DNA of 64,000 bases from positions 110,006 through 174,005 of the forward strand of contig UBQW01000001.1 in NCBI GenBank assembly GCA_900467745.1. Direction: 5' to 3'. Position 1 is the first letter of the stretch; each line of letters starts with the position of its first letter. Under the pieces are notes generated by a model, which was not told the DNA's origin, did no database searches, and worked only from the letters and a program-made list of their open reading frames with translations. Below, piece by piece: positions 27,779 through 36,490 of the stretch. The DNA is from Hyphomicrobiales bacterium (lineage in GTDB: Bacteria > Pseudomonadota > Alphaproteobacteria > Rhizobiales > Rhizobiaceae). The translations under genes and the position numbers were made by a program.

Positions 27779-29983
27779 ATGCTCAAAGTCCTGTATCTCG
27801 TGCATGATCTGGCGGATCCCGCCGTCCGGCGGCGGGTGCTGATGCTGCGCGAGGGCGGCGCGGAGGTGACGCTGGCCGGCTTCCGGCGCGGCGAAAACCG
27901 TCTCGCCGAAGTGCACGGCATCACGCCGATCGAGCTTGGCCGCACCGCCGACGCCAAGTTCGCGCAGCGCATCGGCGCTGTCGTAAAGGCAATGAGCGGG
28001 CTGAAAGGCCTGCTGAATAGCGTCGACAAGCCCGACGTCATCATCGGCCGCAATCTTGAGGCGCTCGCGGTCGCCGACCGCGCCAATGCGATGTTCGGCG
28101 GCGATGTGCCCGTCGTCTACGAATGCCTCGACATTCACCGGCTGCTCTCGCGCAACGACATGATTGGAAAGATCATGCGCGGCGCAGAAGCCCGTTTCGG
28201 CCGCAACACGCAGCTGATCATGACGAGCTCGCCCGCCTTCATCGAACACCACTTCGCGCCGCGCTCCGGCATCAAGGCCGAGACGCTGCTGATCGAAAAC
28301 AAGGTCATATCAATCGACCAGGCGGTCCAGCCGAGCATCGCCCGCCCGCTGAAACAGCCCGGCCAGCCCTGGAAGATCGGCTGGTTCGGCGCGCTGCGCT
28401 GCAAGAAGTCGCTGATGATACTCGCCGAGTTCTCGCGCCTCATGGAAGGCCGCGTCGAGATCGTGCTGCGCGGCCGCCCCGCCTATTCCGAATTTGAGGA
28501 TTTCGACGGCTTCGTCGCCAGCGAACCCTATCTCCGCTTCGAAGGCCCCTACAAGAACCCCGAAGATCTCCGCGCGATCTACGACGACGTCCACTTCTCC
28601 TGGGCGATCGACTTCTTCGAGGAAGGCCTGAACTCCAGCTGGCTGCTGCCGAACCGGCTCTACGAGGGATGCCTCTACGGCACCGTTCCGATCGCGCTCG
28701 AAGGCACGCAGACCGCGCGCTTCCTGCGTGAAAAATCAATCGGCCTCGCGCTTCCGGACGCAAGCCCGGCGGCACTGCGCACGCTGTTCGAAACCATGAC
28801 CGGCGAGCGTTACCATGCGCTCAGCGACGCCGTCGCCTTGACCGATCAGAAAACCTGGCTTGCCGACCGCAGCGACTGCGAAGCGCTCGTCGCCAGCCTT
28901 TCCCGCCTTGTGCCTGCTGCCGTCGAGAGGGGCGACAGCAGTGCATCCGCACCGAAAACCGTATCTCCAGAAGGGTGGACAACCATGCAGCCTGATGCCA
29001 GTTCCAGCGTCTCCAGTCTCATAATCATCCCCTGCTTGAACGAAGAGAAGCACATCGAGCCGCTGCTCGCCAAGCTGAGCCGCGAAATCGATCACATGAA
29101 CGCCAAGATCGTCGTCGCCGACGGCGGTAGCAAGGATGCGACGCGCGAGATCGTCGCCCGCATCAGCATGTCCGATCCGCGCATCGTGCTGCTCGACAAT
29201 CCCCGCCGCCTGCAGAGCGCCGCCACCAATCTGGCCGTCGCCACCTTCGGCCGCGACTACGACTATCTCATCCGCATCGACGCCCACGGTGACTATCCCG
29301 ACGATTACTGCCGCCGCCTCGTTGAGGAAGCGGTCGCCACCCAGGCCGATTCCGTGGTCGTGTCGATGGAAACCGTCGGCTTCGGCATGTTCCAGAAGGC
29401 CACCGCCTTCGCCCAGAACTCCAAGCTCGGCAATGGCGGCTCGAAGCACCGCGAGGGCGCCAAGGGCCACTGGACCAATCATGGCCACCACGCCCTGATG
29501 CGCATCGCCGCCTTCGAGGCCGTCGGCGGCTACGACGAGACCTTCAGCCATAATGAAGACGCCGAACTCGACTACCGCCTGAAAAAGGCCGGCTTCGGCA
29601 TCTGGATGACCGACAAGACCCGCATGGTCTACTATCCCCGCTCCAGCGTCGCCACGCTGTTCCGGCAGTATCTGGGCTACGGCCGCGGCCGCGCCAAGAA
29701 CATCCTCAAGCACGGCAGCATGCCGAATGTTCGCCAGATGCTGCCGCTTCTGGTCGTTCCCGTCTTCATCGGCGCATTTCTCGCCGTGGTGAACTGGGCC
29801 GCCGTCATTCCTTTCAGCCTGTGGGCGGTCGCCTGCGTCGGCTACGGTTTCTGGATGGCGATCGGCCAGCGCAACCCCTACGGCCCGCTGGCCGCCGTAT
29901 CGGCCATGGTGATGCATTTCGCCTGGTCGGCCGGCTTCTGGATGGAACTCCTCAGCTTCCGCGGCAGAAAGGTGGCGTCGTGA
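27779..29983 (+). CDS. exoL-exoA: ExoL-ExoA: two succinoglycan glucosyltransferases in one frame
   Basis: The frame encodes two enzymes that are separate in S. meliloti. Residues about 1-400 match ExoL (start LKVLYLVHDLADPAVRRRVLML; KIGWFGALRCKKSLMIL; NRLYEGCLYGTVPIALEG). From the ATG at 28985 the remaining 332 residues match ExoA (SLIIIPCLNEEKHIEPLL; VVADGGSKDATREIV; IRIDAHGDYPDDYC), with C-terminal membrane helices (LLVVPVFIGAFLAVVNW). No stop separates them. The joint reads PEGW-TT-M, where TGG at 28976-28978 is one base from TGA, and AGAAGGGTGG just before the inner ATG is a good ribosome site. So it may be a true fusion, independently initiated ExoA, or a sequencing error. I start ExoL at ATG 27779 after AAGGAG; the open frame begins at 27728. 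Confidence 0.85.
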   Translation: MLKVLYLVHDLADPAVRRRVLMLREGGAEVTLAGFRRGENRLAEVHGITPIELGRTADAKFAQRIGAVVKAMSGLKGLLNSVDKPDVIIGRNLEALAVADRANAMFGGDVPVVYECLDIHRLLSRNDMIGKIMRGAEARFGRNTQLIMTSSPAFIEHHFAPRSGIKAETLLIENKVISIDQAVQPSIARPLKQPGQPWKIGWFGALRCKKSLMILAEFSRLMEGRVEIVLRGRPAYSEFEDFDGFVASEPYLRFEGPYKNPEDLRAIYDDVHFSWAIDFFEEGLNSSWLLPNRLYEGCLYGTVPIALEGTQTARFLREKSIGLALPDASPAALRTLFETMTGERYHALSDAVALTDQKTWLADRSDCEALVASLSRLVPAAVERGDSSASAPKTVSPEGWTTMQPDASSSVSSLIIIPCLNEEKHIEPLLAKLSREIDHMNAKIVVADGGSKDATREIVARISMSDPRIVLLDNPRRLQSAATNLAVATFGRDYDYLIRIDAHGDYPDDYCRRLVEEAVATQADSVVVSMETVGFGMFQKATAFAQNSKLGNGGSKHREGAKGHWTNHGHHALMRIAAFEAVGGYDETFSHNEDAELDYRLKKAGFGIWMTDKTRMVYYPRSSVATLFRQYLGYGRGRAKNILKHGSMPNVRQMLPLLVVPVFIGAFLAVVNWAAVIPFSLWAVACVGYGFWMAIGQRNPYGPLAAVSAMVMHFAWSAGFWMELLSFRGRKVAS

Positions 29984-30948
29984 ACCAGCCCCCCGAGCAC
30001 ACTGAGAAGCAGCAGACAAAAAAGCAGCAGACGAGACAATTGCAGATCGACATCGGCATCTGCACCTATCGCCGCGCTTCGCTTGACGAAGCGCTGCTGT
30101 CGCTGGCCGTGCTGGAGGTTCCTCCCGGCTCGCACCTGCGCATCATCGTCGCCGACAACGACAAGACCCCGAGCGCCAGGGAGCGCGTCGAGGCGCTTCG
30201 TCCGCGCATCGCCCACGAGATCGCCTATGTGCATTGCCCGGCATCGAACATCTCGATCGCTCGCAACGCCTGCCTCGACAACGCCACCGGCGATTTCCTG
30301 GCTTTCATCGACGACGACGAGGACGCCAGCGAAGATTGGTTGGTCGAACTCCTCTCGACCGCTCGATCAACCAAGGCCGACGCCGTTCTAGGACCCGTCC
30401 GCAGCGTCTACGCGGACACCGCACCGCGCTGGATGCGGGTCGGCGATTTCCATTCGACGCTGCCCGTCTGGGTCAACGGCGAAATCCGCACTGGCTACAC
30501 CTGCAACGTCCTGCTGCGCCTCTCCTCGCAGAGCCTCGCCGGTCGCCGCTTCAATCTCGCGCTCGGGCATACCGGTGGAGAAGACACGGAATTCTTCAGT
30601 CACATGCATGAGGCCGGCGGCAAGATCGCCTTTGCCGAGAAGGCCTATGTCTATGAACCCGTAACCGAAAACCGCGCCGATCTCTCCTGGCTCGCCAAGC
30701 GCCGCTTCCGCTTCGGCCAGACGCACGGACGGCTGTTGCAGGAAGCCAGCACAGGCCTCAACCGGCCGAAGCAGATCGCGCTTGCCGCGGCGAAGGCCGG
30801 CTTCTGCTACGCCGCCGCCCTCGCCTGCGTCTTCTCGGCCGTGCCGCGCTACCGCTATGCCCTTCGCGGCATCATGCATTCCGGCGTCGTCAGCGGCCTG
30901 CTCGGCGTGCGCGAAATCCGCCAGTACGGAACGGCGGAGGCTGCATGA
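29980..30948 (+). CDS. exoM: ExoM, succinoglycan beta-1,4-glucosyltransferase (GT2)
   Basis: A 322-residue GT2 enzyme with strong family agreement: IDIGICTYRRASLDEALLSL, IIVADNDKTPSARERVEALRP, CPASNISIARNACLDNATGDF, the DxD-type FIDDDEDASEDW, and RFRFGQTHGRLL. The start is a GTG (29980) overlapping the ExoA stop by 4 bp (GTGA); the coding-like sequence begins right there with a Gln/Lys-rich tail (VNQPPEHTEKQQTKK) not typical of the core. It is followed by a 4-bp overlap with exoO. Confidence 0.92.
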   Translation: MNQPPEHTEKQQTKKQQTRQLQIDIGICTYRRASLDEALLSLAVLEVPPGSHLRIIVADNDKTPSARERVEALRPRIAHEIAYVHCPASNISIARNACLDNATGDFLAFIDDDEDASEDWLVELLSTARSTKADAVLGPVRSVYADTAPRWMRVGDFHSTLPVWVNGEIRTGYTCNVLLRLSSQSLAGRRFNLALGHTGGEDTEFFSHMHEAGGKIAFAEKAYVYEPVTENRADLSWLAKRRFRFGQTHGRLLQEASTGLNRPKQIALAAAKAGFCYAAALACVFSAVPRYRYALRGIMHSGVVSGLLGVREIRQYGTAEAA

Positions 30949-31952
30949 AGCAAGACATGCCCGACGTCAGCTTTATCATCGCCGCGTATAATGCGGCGGC
31001 GACGCTCGGAAAGGCGATCGACAGCGCGCTTGCCCAGCGCGGCGTCACGGTCGAGGTGATCGTCGCCGACGACTGTTCGGCCGATGAAACCAGGGCGATC
31101 GCCGAAAGCTATGCCGACCGCAACGTCCGGCTGATCGCGCTCGCTCGCAACGGCGGCCCGTCGGCGGCGCGCAACGCCGCGATCTCGGCCGCCACCGGCC
31201 GCTGGCTGGCGGTGCTCGATTCCGACGACACGGTCGATCCCGACCGGCTGCGCCGGATGATATCACGCGCCGAAAAGGCCGGCGCCGAAATCGCCGTCGA
31301 CAATCTGCGTGTCATCAGGACCGACGGCACGCCGGCCGAGACCATGTTCGCCGAGGACGCGCTGGCGCAAATGCCGACGCTCACGCTTTCCGCCTTCATT
31401 CGCTCCAACGCCCTTTTTCAAACCACCCATAATTTCGGCTATCTGAAGCCGATCTTTCAGCGCGCCTTCATCGAAAGCCATACCCTTCGCTTCGACGAAA
31501 GCCTGAAGATCGGCGAGGACTATCTCTATCTCGCCAGCGCCATGGCGCTCGGCGGGCGCTGCGTTTTCGAACCGCTTGCCGGTTACGACTACAATATCCG
31601 CGAAGGATCGATCTCCCGCGTTCTTTCGCTTCACCACATCGACGCCATGATCGAAGGAGATAAGACCTTCCTTCGCAATCACACGCTGGATGCCGAAGCA
31701 GCCGCCGCCCAGGATTTCAGGGCAAAAAGCCTGCTTCGGGGAAGAGCGTTCCTCGTTCTCGTCCAGAATATCAAAGACCGGTCGATCCTCGGAACGATCA
31801 GGACAGCCTGGGGCACCCCATCCGCTGTCGGGCATCTCAGCATGCCCATCGCAGCACGGGCCAACCGCGTTATCGCGTCGCTCCGCAAACTGATTGGCCC
31901 GCAGGCCGACCTCACAGCCATCGATGGCACGACCCGTTCCCGCAAAGGATAG
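30945..31952 (+). CDS. exoO: ExoO, succinoglycan glucosyltransferase (GT2)
   Basis: A 335-residue GT2 enzyme that adds a beta-1,6-glucose in the succinoglycan repeat unit. Motifs are SFIIAAYNAAATLGKAIDSA, VIVADDCSADETRAIA, NGGPSAARNAAISAA, the DxD site VLDSDDTVDPDR, and KIGEDYLYLASAMALGG. It resembles the ExoU-like gene at 23247, suggesting duplication. The ATG overlaps the exoM stop by 4 bp and the gene ends 4 bp before exoP. Confidence 0.92.
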   Translation: MKQDMPDVSFIIAAYNAAATLGKAIDSALAQRGVTVEVIVADDCSADETRAIAESYADRNVRLIALARNGGPSAARNAAISAATGRWLAVLDSDDTVDPDRLRRMISRAEKAGAEIAVDNLRVIRTDGTPAETMFAEDALAQMPTLTLSAFIRSNALFQTTHNFGYLKPIFQRAFIESHTLRFDESLKIGEDYLYLASAMALGGRCVFEPLAGYDYNIREGSISRVLSLHHIDAMIEGDKTFLRNHTLDAEAAAAQDFRAKSLLRGRAFLVLVQNIKDRSILGTIRTAWGTPSAVGHLSMPIAARANRVIASLRKLIGPQADLTAIDGTTRSRKG

Positions 31953-31956
31953 AGCC

Positions 31957-34314
31957 ATGAACCAACGGAACCTCACCTTGCACAGCTCTCTGCCAAAAGC
32001 GCCCGACGACTCCGATTCCTTCATCGACATCGATCGCCTGATCGCGATCCTGATGCGCCGCGTCGGCTCGATCGCGCTCTGCGTCGGGGTGACAGTGACG
32101 CTGGCGGTGATCTACCTTCTGTTCTCCACGTCGCAATACACGTCGATGACGCAGATCCTGCTCGATGACAGCATGACCAAGTATGCGCAGGACGCCACGC
32201 CGGTGGCGAACTCCCAGCAGGTCGACATGCAGATCGCCAGCGCGGTCGAAATCCTGAAGTCCAATCAGCTCGCTCTGCGCGTCGTCGATGCGGAGAACCT
32301 GCAGGACAACGCCACCATCCTCGATCCGCCCGCCTCCCCCGTTGGCCTGATCAAGTCTGGCGTCAAGCTGCTCGCCAGCGCCGTCCTTCCCGGCCGTCCT
32401 CCGGTTTCCGAAGACGACGCCCGCGCCGGCCGCCGCCAGAAGGCAGCCGCCCTTATTCAGGAAGCCGTCGCCGTTTCGCGCGTCAACCGAAGCGCGGTTC
32501 TCGCCGTTTCGTTCCGCTCGACCGACAAGCTGCTCGCCGCCCGCATCACCAAGGCCTACGCGACCGCTTATCTGAGCGACCAGCTGAACGCCAATTTCGA
32601 CGCCACCGAAAGCGCCTCCGTCTGGCTGCAGCAGCGCCTGACAGACCTGCGCGAACGCTCGCAGCAGGCAGCGCTTGAGGCCGCCAATTTCAAGGCGAAG
32701 AACGGCCTGACGTCAGCCAATGGCGAGCTCATGTCCGAGCAGCAGCTGGCCGACCTCACCAAGCAGCTGATCGTTGCCCAGTCAGACGCCGCCAGCACCT
32801 CTGCCCGCTACAACCAGTTCAAGCAGATCATTGATCTCGGCCCCGAGGGCGCGGTCAACAACGCCGCCATCTCGTCAGGCCAGGCCAACAATTCCGTGAT
32901 CCAGGATCTGCGCACGCGCTACATCAATGTCAGCAAGCGTGAGCAGGAAGTCACGACGAATTTCGGCGCCGACCATCCGCAGGCGGTCGCACTCCGCTCA
33001 GAAAAGGAAGATCTGACCCGCCAGATCTTCCAGGAACTGCAGCAGCTCGCTTCGAACGCCCGCAACGAATTCGAGGTTGCCCGCTCGCGCGAGGCATCGC
33101 TGCGCCAGAACATTGATCACCTGACCGGCAAGAACTCGGAGGCCGACAAGTCCATCGTTCAGCTGAACGACCTGGAACAGCGCGCGTCTGCGCTGAAGAC
33201 GCTCTACGAATCCTACCTCGGCAAGTATGAAGAGGCCTCGCAGCAGCAGTCCTTCCCGATAGCCAAGGCCCGCGTGATCTCCGAAGCCGGCATCCCGGTC
33301 TCGCCGTCCAGCCCGAAGCGGACGATGACGCTTGGTCTCGCCATCGTTCTCGGCCTGATGGCCGGCGGCGGCCTCGTCGTGTTCCAGGAATTCCGCGAAC
33401 GCTTCTTCCGCGTCGAGGGCGACGTCCGCACCATTCTCGGCCTGAAGTTCCTCGGCTACCTGCCGCTGGTCGGCAAGCCGCCGCGCGAACGGAAGATCTT
33501 CCGAAACCCGAGCCAGCTTGCGTCCGAACCCGGCGATCCCGTTGGTGACGATGGCGCCACTTTCGAGCGCATCATGCGTGTCGTTCTGGAAGCGCCGCGC
33601 TCGGTCTTCGCCGAAACGCTCCGCAACGCCAAGCTTGCCAGCGACGTCATGTTCCAGGGCCGCTCCGACCGCGTCATCGGCGTCGTCTCGGCGATGCCGG
33701 GCGAAGGCAAGTCGACCACGGCCGCCAACTTCGCGGCACTGCTCGCTTCAAGTGGCAAGCGCACGCTCCTCATCGACGCCGACCTTCGCAATCCGGGCCT
33801 GACCCGCATGCTGAAGACGCCGCCGCAGCATGGCCTCGTCGAAGCCGTTCTGGGTGAAATCCCGTGGGCCGGCGCCGTTAAGGTCGATCCGGCCAGCAAG
33901 CTCGCGATCCTGCCCGTCGTCTCCAATGACAACCTGATGCACACCAGCGAACTGCTGGCATCGCAGGGCATGTTCAACCTGATGGAAGCTGCACGCAAGA
34001 TGTTCGACTACATCGTCGTCGACCTTGCGCCGCTCGGCCCCGTCATCGATGCCAAGGCCTTCGCGCCGCAGGTCGATGGCTTCCTGTTCGTCACCGAATG
34101 GGGTGAGACGCCCACCAACCTGGTGCGCGACGTCCTGAACGCCGAGCCGCAGATCAAGTCGAAGATCCTTGGTGTGATCCTCAACAAAACCGACATGGCC
34201 GAACTCGGCAAGTTCACCAACTTCGGCGGCACCGAGCGTTACCGCCACAAGTACACGAGCTACTACACCGAAGAGACGCCGAAGATGCGGGAAACCGCCG
34301 AAGCGGATGCCTGA
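31957..34314 (+). CDS. exoP: ExoP, chain-length regulator with BY-kinase domain
   Basis: A 785-residue Wzc-type co-polymerase, nearly the same length as S. meliloti ExoP. The N-terminal Wzz domain starts after TM1 (SIALCVGVTVTLAVIYLLF), with a periplasmic coiled coil (about 190-400), a proline motif and TM2 (MTLGLAIVLGLMAGGGLVVF). The cytoplasmic bacterial tyrosine kinase has Walker A (PGEGKSTTAANFA), Walker A' (LLIDADLRNPG) and Walker B (DYIVVDLAPLGPVID). The tail is tyrosine-rich (YRHKYTSYYTEE), the expected autophosphorylation cluster. It ends the exoH operon; exoN, which adjoins it in S. meliloti, is absent. Confidence 0.95.
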   Translation: MNQRNLTLHSSLPKAPDDSDSFIDIDRLIAILMRRVGSIALCVGVTVTLAVIYLLFSTSQYTSMTQILLDDSMTKYAQDATPVANSQQVDMQIASAVEILKSNQLALRVVDAENLQDNATILDPPASPVGLIKSGVKLLASAVLPGRPPVSEDDARAGRRQKAAALIQEAVAVSRVNRSAVLAVSFRSTDKLLAARITKAYATAYLSDQLNANFDATESASVWLQQRLTDLRERSQQAALEAANFKAKNGLTSANGELMSEQQLADLTKQLIVAQSDAASTSARYNQFKQIIDLGPEGAVNNAAISSGQANNSVIQDLRTRYINVSKREQEVTTNFGADHPQAVALRSEKEDLTRQIFQELQQLASNARNEFEVARSREASLRQNIDHLTGKNSEADKSIVQLNDLEQRASALKTLYESYLGKYEEASQQQSFPIAKARVISEAGIPVSPSSPKRTMTLGLAIVLGLMAGGGLVVFQEFRERFFRVEGDVRTILGLKFLGYLPLVGKPPRERKIFRNPSQLASEPGDPVGDDGATFERIMRVVLEAPRSVFAETLRNAKLASDVMFQGRSDRVIGVVSAMPGEGKSTTAANFAALLASSGKRTLLIDADLRNPGLTRMLKTPPQHGLVEAVLGEIPWAGAVKVDPASKLAILPVVSNDNLMHTSELLASQGMFNLMEAARKMFDYIVVDLAPLGPVIDAKAFAPQVDGFLFVTEWGETPTNLVRDVLNAEPQIKSKILGVILNKTDMAELGKFTNFGGTERYRHKYTSYYTEETPKMRETAEADA

Positions 34315-35052
34315 TCAAGTAGAGAACAGGCGCACCTCGCCCTGCCATAACCGCGCGACAGTCAACCTGTCGCTGCGGTAGGCGCCGGTGTCGAGGTTGA
34401 GCCGCATCTCCTGCACGTCGGGCTGATCGACCGGCGTGTGCCCGTGCACGACGAGCTTCGGCAGCGGCAGATCGCTTTCGATGAAGCGGTGGCGGATGAA
34501 GACCAGATCGTCATCCTGCTGATTGTCGATCGACCGCGCCGGATCGATGCCGGCATGCACGAAAAGCACCGCCGGCGTGTCGATCATGATCGGCAGCGCG
34601 CGCAGGAAGTCGATATGCGCCTTCGGCAAAGAATCGCGGATGAATGCATCCCGCTTCGAAGCGGTGCGGAACAGCCCCGGCATCTGGTTCGGATCGATGC
34701 CGTAGGAATGCAGCAGCGCATCCGCACCGGTCATCATCCAGCTGTCGTAGGACATCTTGCCGTCGAGATAGTCGAGCATCATCATTTCATGATTGCCCGT
34801 CAGGCTGATGCGATCGAAATCCTCAGGCACCGGCTGCATCAGGTGCGAAATCACCTGCGCCGAGGCCGGCCCGCGGTCGATATAATCGCCGAGCGTGATG
34901 ATGAGCTTGCGCCCCGGCAGGCGCGACGCATCGTCGAAAATCGCCTGCTCGGCCTGTCGCAAGAGATCGAGCCTGCCGTGAATGTCCCCAATCGCGTAGA
35001 TCGGCATATCGCCGGGATCGAGCTGGAGCCGTGTGCGAGGGTTCGACGGCAT
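34315..35052 (-). CDS. PPP-family metallophosphatase (serine/threonine-type)
   Basis: A 245-residue PPP-type phosphoesterase. All metal-binding blocks are present: GDIHGRLDLL, GDYIDRGPAS, LTGNHEMMMLDY, FVHAGIDPARS and VHGHTPVDQP. Such proteins remove phosphate from Ser/Thr/Tyr residues or from nucleotide polyphosphates. I chose the ATG at 35052, preceded by GAGGT; in-frame ATGs at 35064 and further upstream are less well placed. Its stop abuts the exoP stop on the other strand with no gap. Whether it acts on ExoP or on unrelated substrates cannot be told. Confidence 0.9.
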   Translation of the reverse strand: MPSNPRTRLQLDPGDMPIYAIGDIHGRLDLLRQAEQAIFDDASRLPGRKLIITLGDYIDRGPASAQVISHLMQPVPEDFDRISLTGNHEMMMLDYLDGKMSYDSWMMTGADALLHSYGIDPNQMPGLFRTASKRDAFIRDSLPKAHIDFLRALPIMIDTPAVLFVHAGIDPARSIDNQQDDDLVFIRHRFIESDLPLPKLVVHGHTPVDQPDVQEMRLNLDTGAYRSDRLTVARLWQGEVRLFST

Positions 35053-35222
35053 ATGGTACCTCATGCTGAATATGTCATGGGTCGCGGAGGCTGCGCCTTT
35101 CATCAGGCAGCGGCAAACACGACCCAAGACAGCGCCCACGCGGGCAATGGAATGTCAGTAACACTCTTATTTCTTAAAAAACACGCGCTATCTTCGCGCA
35201 GCCACCCCGCGAAGACCATCGC

Positions 35223-35238
35223 CTCACCATATAGTGAG
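35223..35238. promoter_or_regulatory. Small inverted repeat upstream of the phosphatase gene
   Basis: CTCAC (35223-35227) and GTGAG (35234-35238) flank CATATA. The rest of the 275-bp space between the phosphatase start and the Rrf2 stop shows no further element. This is a weak operator candidate. Confidence 0.25.
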
Positions 35239-35327
35239 TATCCTATGAATCGGCAGCACGGTCATGGGACAGGTCCATCACGGCCGAAATCATCGGAGAT
35301 ACCGGTGTAGACGCGAAACGCCGTCGC

Positions 35328-35792
35328 TCAGGCGACCGACATCGGCACCGTTTCGTCGCTCTCGGTCCACTTGTTGTTGCCGGATGCGACGAACTGCTCG
35401 AGCGTCATGTTGTCGAGGATATCGGCAATCGCGTCGCGCACATCGGTCATCGACCGGCGCACCTGACAGGTCTCGGGATCGGAACAGTCGTCGCAGGCCT
35501 CAAACGCGGTGCGGCTTGCGCAGCGGATGGGTGCAAGCGGACCGTCGAGCGTGCGGATCACATGGCCGATGCGGATTTCGGACGCCGGCCGCGACAGCGA
35601 ATAGCCGCCACCCGGCCCCTTCTTCGAGCGAAGGATGCCGACATTGCGCAGTTCGAGGAGGATGGTGTCGAGAAACTTCTTCGGAATATTGTTGCGTGCC
35701 GCCACATCGTTGATGAACGCGGTTTCGCCCGGTGCAAGCCGTGCGAGATCAACCAATGCCTTCAGGCCGTATTTTCCTTTTTTTGTCAGCAT
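35328..35792 (-). CDS. Rrf2-family regulator with a cysteine-rich segment
   Basis: A 154-residue Rrf2/IscR-type regulator. Winged helix: LTKKGKYGLKALVDLARLAPG, then IPKKFLDTILLELRNVGILRSKKGPGGGYSL. Four cysteines fall close together in RCASRTAFEACDDCSDPETC, where Rrf2 proteins often bind an Fe-S cluster, so it may sense iron-sulfur or redox state. It is not RirA by sequence. Start ATG 35792, from which the conserved N-terminus begins. No target adjoins it clearly; the two small genes upstream run the same way. Confidence 0.9.
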   Translation of the reverse strand: MLTKKGKYGLKALVDLARLAPGETAFINDVAARNNIPKKFLDTILLELRNVGILRSKKGPGGGYSLSRPASEIRIGHVIRTLDGPLAPIRCASRTAFEACDDCSDPETCQVRRSMTDVRDAIADILDNMTLEQFVASGNNKWTESDETVPMSVA

Positions 35793-35906
35793 TTCCGAAT
35801 ACCTTAAGCTCCTCGCGTGATCCCCTGTAGCGCAGGGAATAGCGCTGAATCTGTCCAGAGACAACAAATGACATCGTTTATAGAGTTTATATGGCGAAGT
35901 GTTGCC

Positions 35907-36179
35907 CTATGGCCCCTCGGAAGACGGCTTATTTGCAGCTGGAGGTGACGTCGCGGCGCCCGGATCAGGTCCATCGCTCTTGAAAACGGCGAAAGCGAGC
36001 GCGATCATCACCACGACAAAAACCGCCGCACCGATAAGCGCCCAGACCGAAAGCCTGCGGCCTTCGCTGAGCATGCGCTCTTCCCTGTCATCCAGACGAC
36101 CCGGCCATTCGTTAGCCTGATCCGCCGAGCCTTGATCTGTCCGGCGTTGATCCGTCAAGCGATCGTCATGATCTGCCAT
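35907..36179 (-). CDS. Small single-pass membrane protein, unknown function
   Basis: A 90-residue protein: a hydrophilic, Asp/Arg-rich N-terminus (MADHDDRLTDQRRTDQGSA), one membrane helix (SVWALIGAAVFVVVMIALAFAVF, about 44-66), and a short Pro/Ala-rich tail. This topology suggests a cytoplasmic N-terminus. No family recognised. The ATG is preceded by GGAGATGCGAT, which supports a real gene. It lies 29 bp downstream of another small gene on the same strand. Confidence 0.7.
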   Translation of the reverse strand: MADHDDRLTDQRRTDQGSADQANEWPGRLDDREERMLSEGRRLSVWALIGAAVFVVVMIALAFAVFKSDGPDPGAATSPPAANKPSSEGP

Positions 36180-36208
36180 ATCGCATCTCCAGCAGGTTCC
36201 GCCGGTCG

Positions 36209-36418
36209 TCAGATCAACGGATCACGACCCTGCGCGATACTCCGGTTGAGCTCCTCGGCGATATCGCGCGCGTCCTCCCTGGAAAGCCCGACCAGGTCGC
36301 GTCCGTTGCTTGCCGCCGGCAGCGCGGTCATGGAATCCACGACCGTCCACCGCCCCGAGGGCTCGCGGCGGATCTCGTAACGCAACGGTTCGTCAGGACC
36401 ATCACACTCCACGAGCAT
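36209..36418 (-). CDS. Small soluble hypothetical protein
   Basis: A 69-residue acidic protein (LRYEIRREPSGRWTVVDSMTA ... LVGLSREDARDIAEELN). It looks like a small beta strand-helix domain and has no signal or membrane segment. A very strong ribosome site, GGAGGTAG, lies directly before the ATG. It follows nadE by 72 bp on the same strand, so co-transcription is possible. Function unknown. Confidence 0.72.
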   Translation of the reverse strand: MLVECDGPDEPLRYEIRREPSGRWTVVDSMTALPAASNGRDLVGLSREDARDIAEELNRSIAQGRDPLI

Positions 36419-36490
36419 CTACCTCCGTAAGCTATGCTCTCTTATGTGTGCCACCGGCACGCTTCGGCAAGGATGCCGCCGCCAACTCCG

